Part shown: positions 18,877-32,012 of the stretch, one piece after another
Numbering within the stretch: position 1 is the stretch's first letter
How the letters are laid out: the number at the start of each line of letters is the position of its first letter
Origin: Leptospira semungkisensis
GTDB taxonomy: Bacteria; Spirochaetota; Leptospiria; Leptospirales; Leptospiraceae
Assembly (NCBI RefSeq): GCF_004770055.1
Contig: NZ_RQEP01000019.1
Span: 682,001-746,000 of the forward strand
Direction: 5' to 3'
DNA length: 64,000 bases
Notes under the pieces: model-generated
Seen by the model: only the letters and a program-made list of their open reading frames with translations
Database searches by the model: none
What the model was told of the DNA's origin: nothing
Position numbers and translations under genes: made by a program

Positions 18877-20353
18877 ATTGAAACTTCTTCGTCTTTCTTT
18901 TCTGATTTCAATATTGATATTAGGATCTAGTTCTTTGTTTTCTCAAAACACTCCGACTCCGGATCTTAAGAATCTATTAGGAAGTGTGGTCATCGTTCGA
19001 AGCGATATCTATCCCGATCCAACGGATCCTTTAGAATTCGGAGACCAAGATCTTTCTAGAGATGTAGGCTCCGGTTTCATCATTGCAGGAAATAAGATAC
19101 TCACGAATGCGCACGTGATCTCTGAATCCAAATATCTGAAAGTAAAACATTTCAATAGCAGCAAATACTATAATGCGAAAGTGGAATTTCTGGGTTTCGA
19201 TTGTGACCTAGCTTTGATATCGGTAGAAGATGATGAGTTTTTTGCAGGAGTAGAGCCCCTGGAGATAGCGGATGATTCTCCTTCTCTCGGAAGTAACCTG
19301 CTTATGTTAGGTTATCCGGAAGGAGGAGAAAATCTCACTCTCGAAAACGGTCTTGTCAATAGAATAGAACGTCTCAGGTATTCTTTCACCGGATTAGATT
19401 ATCGTAAAGTGATCCGAGTGGGTGCGAACATCCTTCCAGGTTATTCTGGCGGGCCTGCTTTGCAAAACGGCAAGGTGGCCGGGATTATTTTCGAGGTGAG
19501 CCAAGTACAAGGAAGTACCGCTTATCTGATCCCTCCCGAGGTAGTGCAACATTTCCTAAAAGATATCCAAGATGGAAAGTACGACGGTTTTCCTTTCGTA
19601 GGATTCACCTTTCAAAACGGAACATCAGAAGCGATCAAACAGTACCTCAAGATCCCTGACGGTTTGCAAGGAATTCTAGTGAATAAGGTTTATCCGAATT
19701 CTTCTTTCTCCGACGTCTTGCAAACAGATGACTTTCTCTACAAGATTGATGATGCGTACTTGAATAACGAAGGTGGGCTTCTGGAATTTACGGGAAGAAC
19801 CGTAGTGGATCTGATTGAGCCCGGATTCGTCGGCCAAAAACTGACTCTATATTTCTATAGAAACGGAAAGAATTTTAAAACCCAGGCAGAACTCAAACGC
19901 ACAGACTCTCTCGAGCTCTATCGGGATAGACAGGTACGGAATTTCTTGGGGGCCGGCCTACTCTTTCAACCGGTAAATCGAGCCTTATTCGGCAAGGAAA
20001 GCCAAAGAGTAGAGACCTCTCTTAGATATCATTATAGTTATTTTATTCAGGATGATCTCTTCAAGTTCACAGAAAGAGATTTAATTCTGACTACGATCTT
20101 TCCGGATCCACTCAATTCAAAATACATGAATTATCGTTTTAAAATATTAGAATCCATTAATGGAAAGACTCCCCAAAATATTGAGGAGTTCAAGGACTTC
20201 TGGAAAAGATATTCAGGCGGCACTATCGTTTTGAAGTTTAGAGGAGTAGGCCTCCCTTTAATTTTGGATACCAAGACGATCCGGACCATAGATGCGAGAG
20301 TACGAAAACGTTTCGACGTTAAGTCAGACGAATACCAGGAGGCATCCAAATGA
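18869..20353 (+). CDS. trypsin-like (HtrA-related) periplasmic serine protease with PDZ region
   Basis: The 494-residue protein begins with a signal peptide ([18 protein letters not shown]). The protease domain covers about residues 35-230, with the complete triad His82 (ILTNAHV), Asp113 (FDCDLALI) and Ser193 ([10 protein letters not shown]). The rest contains two PDZ-like parts, residues about 250-350 and 390-480. This is the layout of DegP/HtrA enzymes that degrade misfolded envelope proteins, although Tyr replaces Asn in the usual GNSGGP. It sits in the middle of a three-gene operon with 8-base and 4-base overlaps, suggesting a fixed protein ratio. Confidence 0.88.
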   Translation: MSKLKLLRLSFLISILILGSSSLFSQNTPTPDLKNLLGSVVIVRSDIYPDPTDPLEFGDQDLSRDVGSGFIIAGNKILTNAHVISESKYLKVKHFNSSKYYNAKVEFLGFDCDLALISVEDDEFFAGVEPLEIADDSPSLGSNLLMLGYPEGGENLTLENGLVNRIERLRYSFTGLDYRKVIRVGANILPGYSGGPALQNGKVAGIIFEVSQVQGSTAYLIPPEVVQHFLKDIQDGKYDGFPFVGFTFQNGTSEAIKQYLKIPDGLQGILVNKVYPNSSFSDVLQTDDFLYKIDDAYLNNEGGLLEFTGRTVVDLIEPGFVGQKLTLYFYRNGKNFKTQAELKRTDSLELYRDRQVRNFLGAGLLFQPVNRALFGKESQRVETSLRYHYSYFIQDDLFKFTERDLILTTIFPDPLNSKYMNYRFKILESINGKTPQNIEEFKDFWKRYSGGTIVLKFRGVGLPLILDTKTIRTIDARVRKRFDVKSDEYQEASK

Positions 20354-21717
20354 ATCGACTCCTTCTTCTCATTTTATTCCCTTTCCTTCTTCTTTCCGGC
20401 CTTGAAGCAAAAGGAGAGCCTGAGTTTGGCGTTCTTGTCCATTTCAGAAAGTATTCTCATCACAATCCTTTTCAAAAAGGAGTTCCTTTTCAAAGAAAGG
20501 TTCCGGCGATCCGAGTGGACGATAGAACTGCGATCGCACTCTTAAAACCGGGTGAAGTTCCTCTCTTTGCCGAGATTCATCCTGATGATTCTGCAGGAAG
20601 AAAGGCCTATTTCCAAAAAGTGGATTTGGATACAGGACTAGGGATCCTTCTTCTTCCAGAAGATACAAGTAGGACAAAAAGGATCTTTCCTTTGGCATTC
20701 TTAGAGGAGAAGCCTCGCTCTAATTCTGCATGCTCTTCTTTTTTTCCGAATTTAGAATGGGCTAGTTTAGAATCTTCTAAATCGATTCTTCCTCTTTCTA
20801 AGCTTGCAAGAAAAGAAAATAACGATGGAGCGAGAAGCTTTCTGTATGCAGGCAAGAAAGTTTGCGGTTTCACAGACGGTTCTTGGAACGGAGACTCTGA
20901 TCTTCTCAAAAGATTTTCTCTAAGTAGATTCTCTTCGTATTCCCCCTTCCCGCATCCTGGCTTTTCTGCAGAGGCTTCTCTCACTCCTGCAGAAGAAGAT
21001 TATTATTTTCCGAAAGGAAGTATCGGTGCCGTGGTTTCCGAAGTTTTACCGGGCATAGGACCCATGCACAATCTGTTTCCGGGAGATTCCATTATTTCAG
21101 TGAACGGGACTCCTGTGGCATCCAAACACAAACAGGTTTTGTATGATCTACTTCTGACTAGAAACGGAAATTATATAAACTCAGGAGATCATGTTGAACT
21201 AACTCTCTACAGAGACGGAGCAAGAAGAAATATCCGTTATCCTCTCAGACCTTATAACGAAGATTCTTTTCTGATCCCGGATAGCTCCGATAAAATGGCT
21301 CCCAAATATCTGATCTCGGGAGGTCTATTGTTCACTGAACTTACTCGTGCGTATTTGAAAGAATACGGTGAAAAATATAAATCCTCTAGCGATCGCAAGC
21401 TTGTATATTTAACAGAAAGTTTTTCTCGTAAAATGCATCCGGAAAAGAATCGGATCGTTCTACTTTCCAGGACCTTCCCCGATGAAAAAAACAAAGCATA
21501 CCAAGAATTCCAAGATCTGATCTTAGAATCAGTGAATGATAAGACTGTGGACTCCGTGGAAGGCTTAAAAGCTGCCATTTTAGAGAATAAGGAGAATTTT
21601 TTAGTCTTCCGATTCTCAGGAAATAAATTGGCAGTCTTTGACAAATCGGAACTCAAGACTCTGGACGAGAAGATTAAGTCCTCTTATTCTCTGGATTCGT
21701 TAGACAATATTCGCTGA
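20350..21717 (+). CDS. PDZ-domain exported protein, protease paralogue without catalytic triad
   Basis: The 455-residue product starts with a signal peptide ([18 protein letters not shown]). Its second half matches the plan of the upstream protease: a PDZ-like unit ([24 protein letters not shown], then [11 protein letters not shown]) and a second unit with [21 protein letters not shown] that parallels [19 protein letters not shown] in the protease. The N-terminal half has no TNAHV, no DLAL and no GxSGGP, so it is not a working peptidase. It could be an adaptor or substrate trap for the protease. The ATG overlaps the protease stop by 4 bases. Confidence 0.75.
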   Translation: MNRLLLLILFPFLLLSGLEAKGEPEFGVLVHFRKYSHHNPFQKGVPFQRKVPAIRVDDRTAIALLKPGEVPLFAEIHPDDSAGRKAYFQKVDLDTGLGILLLPEDTSRTKRIFPLAFLEEKPRSNSACSSFFPNLEWASLESSKSILPLSKLARKENNDGARSFLYAGKKVCGFTDGSWNGDSDLLKRFSLSRFSSYSPFPHPGFSAEASLTPAEEDYYFPKGSIGAVVSEVLPGIGPMHNLFPGDSIISVNGTPVASKHKQVLYDLLLTRNGNYINSGDHVELTLYRDGARRNIRYPLRPYNEDSFLIPDSSDKMAPKYLISGGLLFTELTRAYLKEYGEKYKSSSDRKLVYLTESFSRKMHPEKNRIVLLSRTFPDEKNKAYQEFQDLILESVNDKTVDSVEGLKAAILENKENFLVFRFSGNKLAVFDKSELKTLDEKIKSSYSLDSLDNIR

Positions 21718-21818
21718 CAAAATCCTTGACTGGATTTCCTTTTGAGGTTTTCCTTATGTTTCCATTAAATGTTTCTGAACTGCTTCGCAAGGCGAAAGTT
21801 CTGAATTAGGAATTTGTT

Positions 21819-22718
21819 ATGAAAATCCTATTCGTCGATGACGAAGAAGTCATACGCGATCTATTCCAGGAAATTTTCGGAAGCGAGTACCAATTAGTTC
21901 TCGCAGGAACTGCCGAACAAGGTTTAAGTCTGGCAGAATCCGAAACATTCGACCTGATCATCACCGATATCCGCCTTCCCAGGATGAACGGTATAGAATT
22001 CATCACTAAATTGAGAGAGAAAGGAGTAGAAACTCCTTTTATAGTCATTACAGGAAATCAGGATATCCAGATCTCCATCAACGCATTACGCCTGGGTGCG
22101 ATCGATTTCTTCTTGAAGCCGTTCAGAATGGAGGCGATCCGTTACTCTCTCTTACGCTTTAAGAATTTATTTTATTCCGGCAAGGACCTGGTGGATAAGA
22201 GATTCTTCCAGGTCAAAGAATCGAAGCAGAAATTCGCTCTTCTTCCTAGGCTCGGTAATTTAAATCAATATGTTCATTTGATCCTAAAATCCTTAGCTCA
22301 TCTTCCAAGCTTGCATAACGAGGATCTTCTTTCCTTGAAAGTTGCCCTGTACGAATTGATCGGAAATGCGATCGAACACGGTTGTGCGAGAATTACCTAT
22401 CATCAAAAGCAAGAGCTAATGTTCCAAGAAAATGATTACTTCTCTTATGTGGATAAGATCTGCGAACAAAAAGAAGAATGGATCAAGGTAGAAGTGGATT
22501 ATGATGATACAATGGTCACTGTGGTCTTAGAAGACGGGGGAGAAGGTTTCGATCCTTCGAGAGTTCCAGATCCTGTTCAGGATCCGAATGCGAGTCAACT
22601 TTCAGGAAGAGGAATTTTCCTCGTGAGAATGAATGTAGACTCTCTTTCTTATAACGAAAAGGGAAACCAAGTCAGCTTCACTAAAAAATTGCAGGCACTA
22701 AAAGAACAGCCGGCCTAA
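21819..22718 (+). CDS. response regulator with C-terminal HATPase (anti-sigma-type) domain
   Basis: The first 125 residues are a receiver domain with Asp7/Asp8, phosphoacceptor Asp50 (LIITDIRLPRMNG) and Lys100 (FFLKPF). The C-terminal half from about residue 175 is a GHKL ATPase fold like the RsbW/SpoIIAB class: N-box YELIGNAIEHG, G1 box LEDGGEGFDPS and G2 box LSGRGIFLVR. No phosphoacceptor His domain is seen, so it is not a sensor kinase. It probably switches a partner by phosphorylation of the receiver, perhaps a STAS-domain anti-anti-sigma factor. Its stop overlaps the stop of the convergent barrel gene. Confidence 0.85.
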   Translation: MKILFVDDEEVIRDLFQEIFGSEYQLVLAGTAEQGLSLAESETFDLIITDIRLPRMNGIEFITKLREKGVETPFIVITGNQDIQISINALRLGAIDFFLKPFRMEAIRYSLLRFKNLFYSGKDLVDKRFFQVKESKQKFALLPRLGNLNQYVHLILKSLAHLPSLHNEDLLSLKVALYELIGNAIEHGCARITYHQKQELMFQENDYFSYVDKICEQKEEWIKVEVDYDDTMVTVVLEDGGEGFDPSRVPDPVQDPNASQLSGRGIFLVRMNVDSLSYNEKGNQVSFTKKLQALKEQPA

Positions 22719-24169
22719 AATCGAATCCCTGCGGAAGCATACCATCTGAAATATTCTCTCGTAGGGATCGGCCTTCGAATCTCATCCAAGATTACCGACT
22801 CGTCCATTCCGGGACGGACCCAAGCATACGCTGCTCCTGCGACCAGATACCCCGACTCGGATTTCCAACCGCTTGCGGCAATAATCTCTAGTCCTCTTCC
22901 TATATAAGAAATTCCTAAACCAGTTCCGAGTGTGGTGGACCAACCCTTTCCCCATTCTTTAGAGACTCCGGTTTGGTAGTATTGCAGGCCTGAGTTCTCA
23001 TAGATCGGCTTTCTAGGAGAATCCACTCCCGAGAATACTGCATCTTGCTTCGCATTCCAATCTCTTAATAGAAGAATAGAAAAAGGCGCAAGGTATCCTC
23101 TCGGATCTCCTTTTATTCCCGCATATCCGTTCGAGTTTTGGTCCGTATGAAATGTAGGGTCCTTGGTGGCGTATAACGCTCTTAAGAAAATAGAGTAACT
23201 TTCTTCCTTCCAAGTTGCTCCCAAAGTAGCAAGCCAAGCGTTCGTATTCTGTCTTGAATTTTGGGAATTAAACGGACCGTTTCCGTTCTCTCTTCTTCCT
23301 TCTACTTGGATGGCCGAGCCTTCTAATTTCGTTTTCAAAAATGTCTCTGATTCCCATTCCAATCCGGAATATCTAAAAAATCCGTAGGGACGAAACGGCT
23401 CTTCTCTCCTAAACAAGTCCGCTCTCTGTGCCTCTTGCCTCGGCTCCGAATATTGATAATGAAAGGCTCTCAAATGACTGAGGATTTTTTTAGGTTCCCA
23501 GACGATATCTCCACCTTGGATCCTTAAAGGAGCTTCCGTTCTGTCTCGATTGGAATAAGCGATAGAAGATTGGAACTCCGCTCCGATGAATGCGCCTCTT
23601 ATATTCCAAGGCATGTATTCCCAACCTATCTCTCCGTAATTAGCAAGGTTAGCGAATAGAAATCCGTTCTTGTCCAAACGCTGGAATCCCCTTCCCCCTT
23701 CTGCACGAAAACGAAACTCTGAAATAGTAATTCGAGAAGAAACCAATGCTTCTCCGTCACTCAACCGATACGTATTCAGTCGAGTATCGTCCTTCTCCGC
23801 GTAGGTAACGATAGGCGACACCAGAACTAATGTTTCCGTACGATCTGTTTTTCCCTGCCAACCGAACTCCGGACTGAACGTCGCTCTTCCATACCATTTT
23901 CTGGCTGCGTCTTCCTTCACTCCACCTTTCTGGGAATAGCTCCTTCCCCAAACATAGAGAGATGTATAGAATCCGGATTGAGAGGAAAAACTCTTGGAGT
24001 CGGCCGTGGTATTTGCGGCTCTTCCGTTCGACTTAACGTTAATGATCCCGTCGCCCAATAAGGAGGAGTCATCCATCCTGTATTTAGGATAGGAATCTGC
24101 GCTTAATTCAGAAACAGTTCCGAGAATACATAAGAATATTATGAATTTTAAATTTAGATCAGGCTTCAC
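22715..24169 (-). CDS. outer-membrane beta-barrel protein
   Basis: The 484-residue product has a signal peptide (FIIFLCILGTVSELSADS) and then alternating aromatic-rich strands, with the sequence ending in WYASAGIRF, a terminal phenylalanine typical of barrels handled by BamA. It resembles alginate export (AlgE-like) porin families by general pattern only. Its start overlaps the stop of the flippase gene by 4 bases, which fits a polysaccharide-export unit with the flippase and the PAP2 phosphatase further upstream. The function is inferred from context and is not certain. Confidence 0.65.
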   Translation of the reverse strand: MKPDLNLKFIIFLCILGTVSELSADSYPKYRMDDSSLLGDGIINVKSNGRAANTTADSKSFSSQSGFYTSLYVWGRSYSQKGGVKEDAARKWYGRATFSPEFGWQGKTDRTETLVLVSPIVTYAEKDDTRLNTYRLSDGEALVSSRITISEFRFRAEGGRGFQRLDKNGFLFANLANYGEIGWEYMPWNIRGAFIGAEFQSSIAYSNRDRTEAPLRIQGGDIVWEPKKILSHLRAFHYQYSEPRQEAQRADLFRREEPFRPYGFFRYSGLEWESETFLKTKLEGSAIQVEGRRENGNGPFNSQNSRQNTNAWLATLGATWKEESYSIFLRALYATKDPTFHTDQNSNGYAGIKGDPRGYLAPFSILLLRDWNAKQDAVFSGVDSPRKPIYENSGLQYYQTGVSKEWGKGWSTTLGTGLGISYIGRGLEIIAASGWKSESGYLVAGAAYAWVRPGMDESVILDEIRRPIPTREYFRWYASAGIRF

Positions 24170-25461
24170 TTTTGAGAAGGTCTATAGTACGCCAAGAAAT
24201 ACCCACTCAGCAAGAGCCAAGAAGGGATTTGCCCTAAGAAGAATGCACCTGCGGCACCCATAGTCCCATATTCAGGAATCAGCAAATTATCCAATACCAA
24301 TCCGAATACTAATCTCACCAATGCAAGCATGGCAAGAAGTCTGGGCTGTCCCAGGGCAAAAAGAGCCATGCCCAAAGGAGAGAAGATCAACTGAAATAGA
24401 TAATTCGGATAGAGCAATTGAAAGACAGGAACAGATTCAGGGTACTTTCCGGAAAAGAGCGCGGAGAAAAACCAATCTCCCAAGAAAACCCAAGGCGCAA
24501 GAGCAAGTGCGAAACCGCAGGCCATTAGCATAGACTTGGCCAAGTATCCGGTGAATTCCTTATTTTCAGTAAGCCTAGATAATTTCGGATAAATGATCGA
24601 ATTCAATACGGAGAATAAGATCACAAACCCGCTGAATGGTTGCAAGGCAACTCCGTAAGCGGCAACGGATTCGTTGGAATGATATTTATTCAAAAAGAAT
24701 AATTCCATTCTGTCGGATACGATTGCAAACAAGGAGGCAAGAAACGCATACCGATTGAAAGAGGCTAAGTCCTTGGTTTGCTGTTGGATCTCAGCTCGAT
24801 CCCCGGACCAATTCAATTTTTCGCGAGGGAATAAGAAAAAGAACAGTACGATCGTGAATGCAGGTGCAATCGAAAAGACCGCCAAGATATCCAAGTGATT
24901 CAGAGCACGAGCGCTAAACTGATCCGCAAAGTATAGGATCAAAAGCCGAATCAAGTTCGGAAGAGGATACCAAATGGAAAGAGATTGGTATTGTCCGAAG
25001 GAAACAAAGATACTTTCAAAGTAAGAATTGAAAGAAAGAACAAAGCTCCCGAATACTAAAAGAAAGGCGGCTAACGCATTCTCTCTCAAGAAAAATGCAG
25101 CAACCACTGTTACCACGATCAAAACGAATAGTGCCATCCATTTGATCCAAAGAGAAGAAGCGAGTAGTACTCCTATTCGTCTTTTGTCCTCCGTCATCGG
25201 AGAGAGATAACGGACCATCGCAGCAGGAAGTCCGAACTCGGCGATCGCTAATAATACGGGAAGAAAGCCTGAATAATATTGGAAGAATCCGTTCTCATTC
25301 TTGCTCAGAATGCGAACGGAATACACCATGAAAACGAAGTTCAGTAGAGAGGCTACTACCTTGGATGAGCCTACCGAAAAGAAGCTGCGGATGAATCCGG
25401 ACGCCCTTAGTCTTTTGAAGGTTTCCGTAAAGGATTGTAAGGGAGTAGAGAGCCGGACCAT
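24166..25461 (-). CDS. polysaccharide flippase (Wzx/MATE-like)
   Basis: The 431-residue protein has about 12 hydrophobic segments across its whole length, beginning GSSKVVASLLNFVFMVYSVRIL. This opening and the spread of helices fit the polysaccharide transporter branch of the MOP superfamily, which flips lipid-linked sugar units across the inner membrane. It follows the PAP2 gene by only 3 bases and overlaps the barrel gene by 4, so the three form one operon. No glycosyltransferases are next to it, so the cargo is unknown. Confidence 0.8.
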   Translation of the reverse strand: MVRLSTPLQSFTETFKRLRASGFIRSFFSVGSSKVVASLLNFVFMVYSVRILSKNENGFFQYYSGFLPVLLAIAEFGLPAAMVRYLSPMTEDKRRIGVLLASSLWIKWMALFVLIVVTVVAAFFLRENALAAFLLVFGSFVLSFNSYFESIFVSFGQYQSLSIWYPLPNLIRLLILYFADQFSARALNHLDILAVFSIAPAFTIVLFFFLFPREKLNWSGDRAEIQQQTKDLASFNRYAFLASLFAIVSDRMELFFLNKYHSNESVAAYGVALQPFSGFVILFSVLNSIIYPKLSRLTENKEFTGYLAKSMLMACGFALALAPWVFLGDWFFSALFSGKYPESVPVFQLLYPNYLFQLIFSPLGMALFALGQPRLLAMLALVRLVFGLVLDNLLIPEYGTMGAAGAFFLGQIPSWLLLSGYFLAYYRPSQK

Positions 25462-25464
25462 TCT

Positions 25465-26436
25465 TCAAATCAAATAGGTTCCTCCGCGAATTCTCTTTAA
25501 GAGAAAGGGAGAGAGGTAGCCGATATAGTAGCATACGATCCCGTACCTCAGGTATCTGGCAACCGGATTTTCCGGTAGAAGTACGGAGAGAAGTTTTCCG
25601 ATCGCTACGTAAAAGACGATGATTCCCAGGATCACTACCCCGATCCGAACCAGAAATTCTAAGACTCCGGTCACATTCTTCCAGTCCACACCTGACTTTT
25701 TATTTTGCAGAATTGCGATCCCAAAGCCTGCAAGAGAACCGGCGGCTGCGATCACCTGCTCCCAAGATTTATTTGTGGATTCCGGCAAGTTTACATCTTG
25801 CAGAAGCACTGTTGGAAAAGTCAGTGCAATGAGAAGAAGGAGATATGACTTGAGTCTACTCGAGCTTGGACCTTCTCCTTGATAAGAAGCTTCTAATAAG
25901 GATGAATCTCTTTGGAACCAGAACTCAAGTCCGAATAACACAAATAATCCGAGAAGGAATCCCCCAATCACATCTCCTAAGAAATGAAGTCCGGCATACA
26001 TCCTTGCAATCGGCATGAACAGGATTGCAAATCCAGTGACGCCACGGACCCAACCTATTCTAAGATGAAGGAACAAAGTTCCGTATAGAACCACTGCAGT
26101 CTGCACATGTCCGGATGGAAATCCATACGAACTTTCCATGAGACCTAACTCGGCAGGATAAGGCAAACCGATCGGCCTGGGAGAAGTAAGTAGCGCCTTG
26201 CAGGTCCCATTCAAGATCCCGGCAAGAAGAAGGCCTAAAGTCATTCTGATCCCAAGCTTTCTATCTATGCAAAGATAAACAATGGAGACCAAGGCCATGA
26301 AGAATAGGCTGGATCCCAAATAATGAAATGTTATAGTTAGAGGATCTAAAAGCGGTTTCAAAAAAGAAATATGAAGCGCTTCCAAAGGAGAGTTGGAGAA
26401 GAGATACTCTTTCCATAAAACTTGTTCCCAATTCAT
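25465..26436 (-). CDS. PAP2-family membrane phosphatase
   Basis: The 323-residue membrane protein shows the three PAP2 phosphatase motifs in order: CKALLTSPRP near residue 69 (KxxxxxxRP), YGFPSGHVQ near 104 (PSGH), and ARMYAGLHFLGDVIGG near 144 (RxxxxxHxxxD). The family removes phosphate from lipid phosphates such as phosphatidate or undecaprenyl diphosphate. The C-terminal half adds several more membrane helices than the core family. With the flippase downstream, recycling of a lipid carrier in glycan export is plausible but not shown. Confidence 0.88.
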   Translation of the reverse strand: MNWEQVLWKEYLFSNSPLEALHISFLKPLLDPLTITFHYLGSSLFFMALVSIVYLCIDRKLGIRMTLGLLLAGILNGTCKALLTSPRPIGLPYPAELGLMESSYGFPSGHVQTAVVLYGTLFLHLRIGWVRGVTGFAILFMPIARMYAGLHFLGDVIGGFLLGLFVLFGLEFWFQRDSSLLEASYQGEGPSSSRLKSYLLLLIALTFPTVLLQDVNLPESTNKSWEQVIAAAGSLAGFGIAILQNKKSGVDWKNVTGVLEFLVRIGVVILGIIVFYVAIGKLLSVLLPENPVARYLRYGIVCYYIGYLSPFLLKRIRGGTYLI

Positions 26437-26565
26437 AAAAACGAAAGTATAAGGATCGGCTTCTCATTGCAAAAAGTATTTAAGGGCAAAGACACCCGAA
26501 ACCAAAATCTCGGTTGATAGATTCGGATTCTTATTACAAGATAGAAATAAGCACTGAAATTATTG

Positions 26566-26575
26566 AACGATCGTT
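26566..26575. promoter_or_regulatory. palindrome upstream of icmF, TetR-type operator candidate
   Basis: A perfect 10-bp palindrome AACGATCGTT stands 101 bases before the icmF start, within TTGAACGATCGTTTTC. This is close to the TTGAACGATCGTTCAA type of operator bound by TetR-family regulators of acyl-CoA metabolism. The assignment is from memory of such sites and the fit is 13 of 16. Confidence 0.35.
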
Positions 26576-26676
26576 TTCTAAAGAACAAAACAAACAAAGT
26601 TCAGCTAATGTGAAAATCCGGTAGAACGGATCAAAAGATCCCAAAGTCCTTACCGAATACATTAGGAGTTTTTAAT

Positions 26677-30045
<3,369 letters not shown>

Positions 30046-30113
30046 AAATCAAAAGAACTAGTTCTTTTTTTGTTTCCCTTGGAAATTCGAAATGCAAAAT
30101 CTGGTAAGTGGCC

Positions 30114-30425
30114 ATGACTTCCTCCGCGATACAGTTTACCGAGACTCATGTATATGCCGACAAAAAGCGCTTTAGAGTGGTTTTTGTCAGGAATGTCTGC
30201 GCGGTAGAAACAGAAGAGATCAGCCTGATCCTACAAAAGATCCAGGAGACCCAACCGAGCCTGGTTGAATTGGATCTAGAAAGCGTCGTTGCCATTCCTT
30301 CTCTCATATTGAATCGGATCCTGAAACTGCTCGCCGAGTTGAAGTCCAAATCCATCCCGGTAGAAATCAAAACGAGCGAGGGACTCAAAGCAGTCCTCAA
30401 TAGGCTAAAGATCTCCTTACAATGA
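30114..30425 (+). CDS. small STAS-like protein
   Basis: The 103-residue product has the alternating strand-helix pattern of a STAS domain: a core strand LVELDLESVVAIPSLIL in the place of the usual acceptor strand, then helix and KSIPVEIKTSEGLKAVLNRLK. STAS proteins often act as anti-anti-sigma factors or regulatory partners. The serine in VVAIPSLI could be the phosphorylation site. The ATG at 30114 is used; a GTG at 30108 in the same frame is equally possible. Its stop TGA overlaps the ATG of the Cys/His-rich gene (ATGA), so the two are cotranscribed. Confidence 0.6.
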   Translation: MTSSAIQFTETHVYADKKRFRVVFVRNVCAVETEEISLILQKIQETQPSLVELDLESVVAIPSLILNRILKLLAELKSKSIPVEIKTSEGLKAVLNRLKISLQ

Positions 30426-30874
30426 AGGGAATCTGCGCCGTTCTAACAAATTGCCTTATATTTCAAAGTTTAGTCTTCGGTAGCGGTTGGTTTTCTGGTC
30501 TTCTCGCAGGAGAGATCAAACTCTGCGAATGCAATCACGCCAGCAGAACAGAAAAACACGCAAGCGAAGAAGATTCCAAATTCAAGTCCAAACTAGCATC
30601 CGCAGATGATCACAAAGATCATGATCATCATTCCAAGAGCTTGCCCGACTGCCATTCCGCTAAGTCCGGAGAGACTCATAAATGCGCTTGTAAAAAAGCA
30701 AAGGATAAGTTTGCTCTATTTACCGGAACGATCTGTGCTCAATTCTATTCTTCTTATGAAAAAGGAAGTTCTCTACTTCCGATCGCTCTTCATTCGGATC
30801 TTCTTTCTTGGATCCCAAGAGATTTGGGAATAGAACTCACCTCCGATCTAGAAAAGCCCCCTCGATTCTCCTAA
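30422..30874 (+). CDS. exported Cys/His-rich protein, probable metal binder
   Basis: I do not recognise a named family. The 150-residue product starts with a hydrophobic stretch to about residue 30 that may be a signal peptide. It then has a run rich in metal-binding residues: CECNH, a DDHKDHDHHSK cluster, LPDCHS and HKCACKK. After that comes a more ordinary segment (LFTGTICAQFYSSY). Such clusters bind soft or borderline metals such as copper or zinc. It lies 140 bases before the MbnP-like gene on the same strand, so a copper role is reasonable but inferred. Confidence 0.6.
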   Translation: MKGICAVLTNCLIFQSLVFGSGWFSGLLAGEIKLCECNHASRTEKHASEEDSKFKSKLASADDHKDHDHHSKSLPDCHSAKSGETHKCACKKAKDKFALFTGTICAQFYSSYEKGSSLLPIALHSDLLSWIPRDLGIELTSDLEKPPRFS

Positions 30875-31014
30875 CCCTTTATAAAGATATAAAATAGAAC
30901 GGTTCTTTTTGGATGGGAAGGGCCTCATATACCTATTCTACCTATTGGAACCTCCTAACATGCAACTATTGCGTGGCGGAAGAAACATACCTTCCCCCAC
31001 ATCAGGAGAATATT

Positions 31015-31968
31015 ATGAAATATATATATATTTGCGCGCTTGTATTTTCTTTCGCGCTCTTTTTTCAAAATTGCGAGGGATCTTCAAGCTCTAATGCAAG
31101 CTTAGCTCTCTTAGCCGGAAGTAAGGCCTTAGGCTCATCTTCCAAACCCACAGGCATTTCCTTTCACGCCGTTGTAGGAGATAGCGAAGCAGTTTGCGGA
31201 CAGGAAATCAGCGGGCATGGTGAAAGCCATTCGAGTTCTACGGTACATGCGTTGCATGTGGCTGGGGTCATGCCGATCGGGCTCAAGGATCTGAGATTCT
31301 ACGTTTCCGAATTCGAGTTAGTGGATGAGAATGATAATATTATCGTTCTAAACATTCCGGATAACGGTACCTGGCAATACTCTGGAGTGACTCTATTAGA
31401 TTTCGAGAATGCAACAGGAAGTTGCACCGGCACAAGCGATATGAACAAGATCGTGCAAACGGCACTGGAGAATAAACAATACAAGACCATCCGATTCACA
31501 TTAGGAGTTCCCGAAAGTCTGAATCATATCGACTATAGCACATCTCCTAGTCCTTTGAATATTTCAGGAATGGCCTGGGGCTGGACCATGGGATACAGAT
31601 TCTTCGTGGGAGAATTCTATTCCAACGATTCCCTCTCTCCCGGAAATTCTGCGGTTCTTCATTTAGGATCCTCGGGTTGCACAGAACCTTCTCCGGGAAC
31701 TTATAGCTGTGCGAATTCCAATCGAGCTCGGATTGAACTCAGTCCTATCGAAGGATTCAATCCTATCACGCAAGAGATCCAATTCGATCTCAAGAAAGCA
31801 TTTGTAGGATGGGATATCAGCACTTCCGGAGGAGGAAGCAAGTCCTGTCATTCCATGGGAGCCATGGATAGCAACTGCTCTGTTGTGTATCCTAATTTCG
31901 GATTGGATTATTCTAGCGGCAACTCCGGTTCCACGGCCCAATCCGTATTCAGCATAGTTTCCAAATAA
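31015..31968 (+). CDS. MbnP-like lipoprotein (metallo-mystery pair four-Cys protein)
   Basis: The 317-residue protein begins with a lipoprotein signal (CALVFSFALFFQNC). It matches the MbnP/TIGR04052 family: the early GLKDLRFYVSEFELVDENG-like strand (here VDEND), the NATGSCTG cysteine region, and the key GMAWGWTMGYRFF segment with Trp188 and Trp190 near the middle. Six cysteines follow the lipobox (AVCG, GSCTG, SGCTE, YSCAN, KSCHS, SNCSV). In methanotrophs the partner di-heme enzyme MbnH oxidises one Trp of MbnP to kynurenine, giving a copper site. The ATG at 31015 is chosen because AGGAG lies 8 bases upstream and the signal peptide then starts at residue 1. The MbnH-like gene follows 44 bases later. 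Confidence 0.85.
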   Translation: MKYIYICALVFSFALFFQNCEGSSSSNASLALLAGSKALGSSSKPTGISFHAVVGDSEAVCGQEISGHGESHSSSTVHALHVAGVMPIGLKDLRFYVSEFELVDENDNIIVLNIPDNGTWQYSGVTLLDFENATGSCTGTSDMNKIVQTALENKQYKTIRFTLGVPESLNHIDYSTSPSPLNISGMAWGWTMGYRFFVGEFYSNDSLSPGNSAVLHLGSSGCTEPSPGTYSCANSNRARIELSPIEGFNPITQEIQFDLKKAFVGWDISTSGGGSKSCHSMGAMDSNCSVVYPNFGLDYSSGNSGSTAQSVFSIVSK

Positions 31969-32012
31969 AGGAGAGCCTCGGTCTTTAAAATGCGGCCGAG
32001 GCGAAACCCAGG

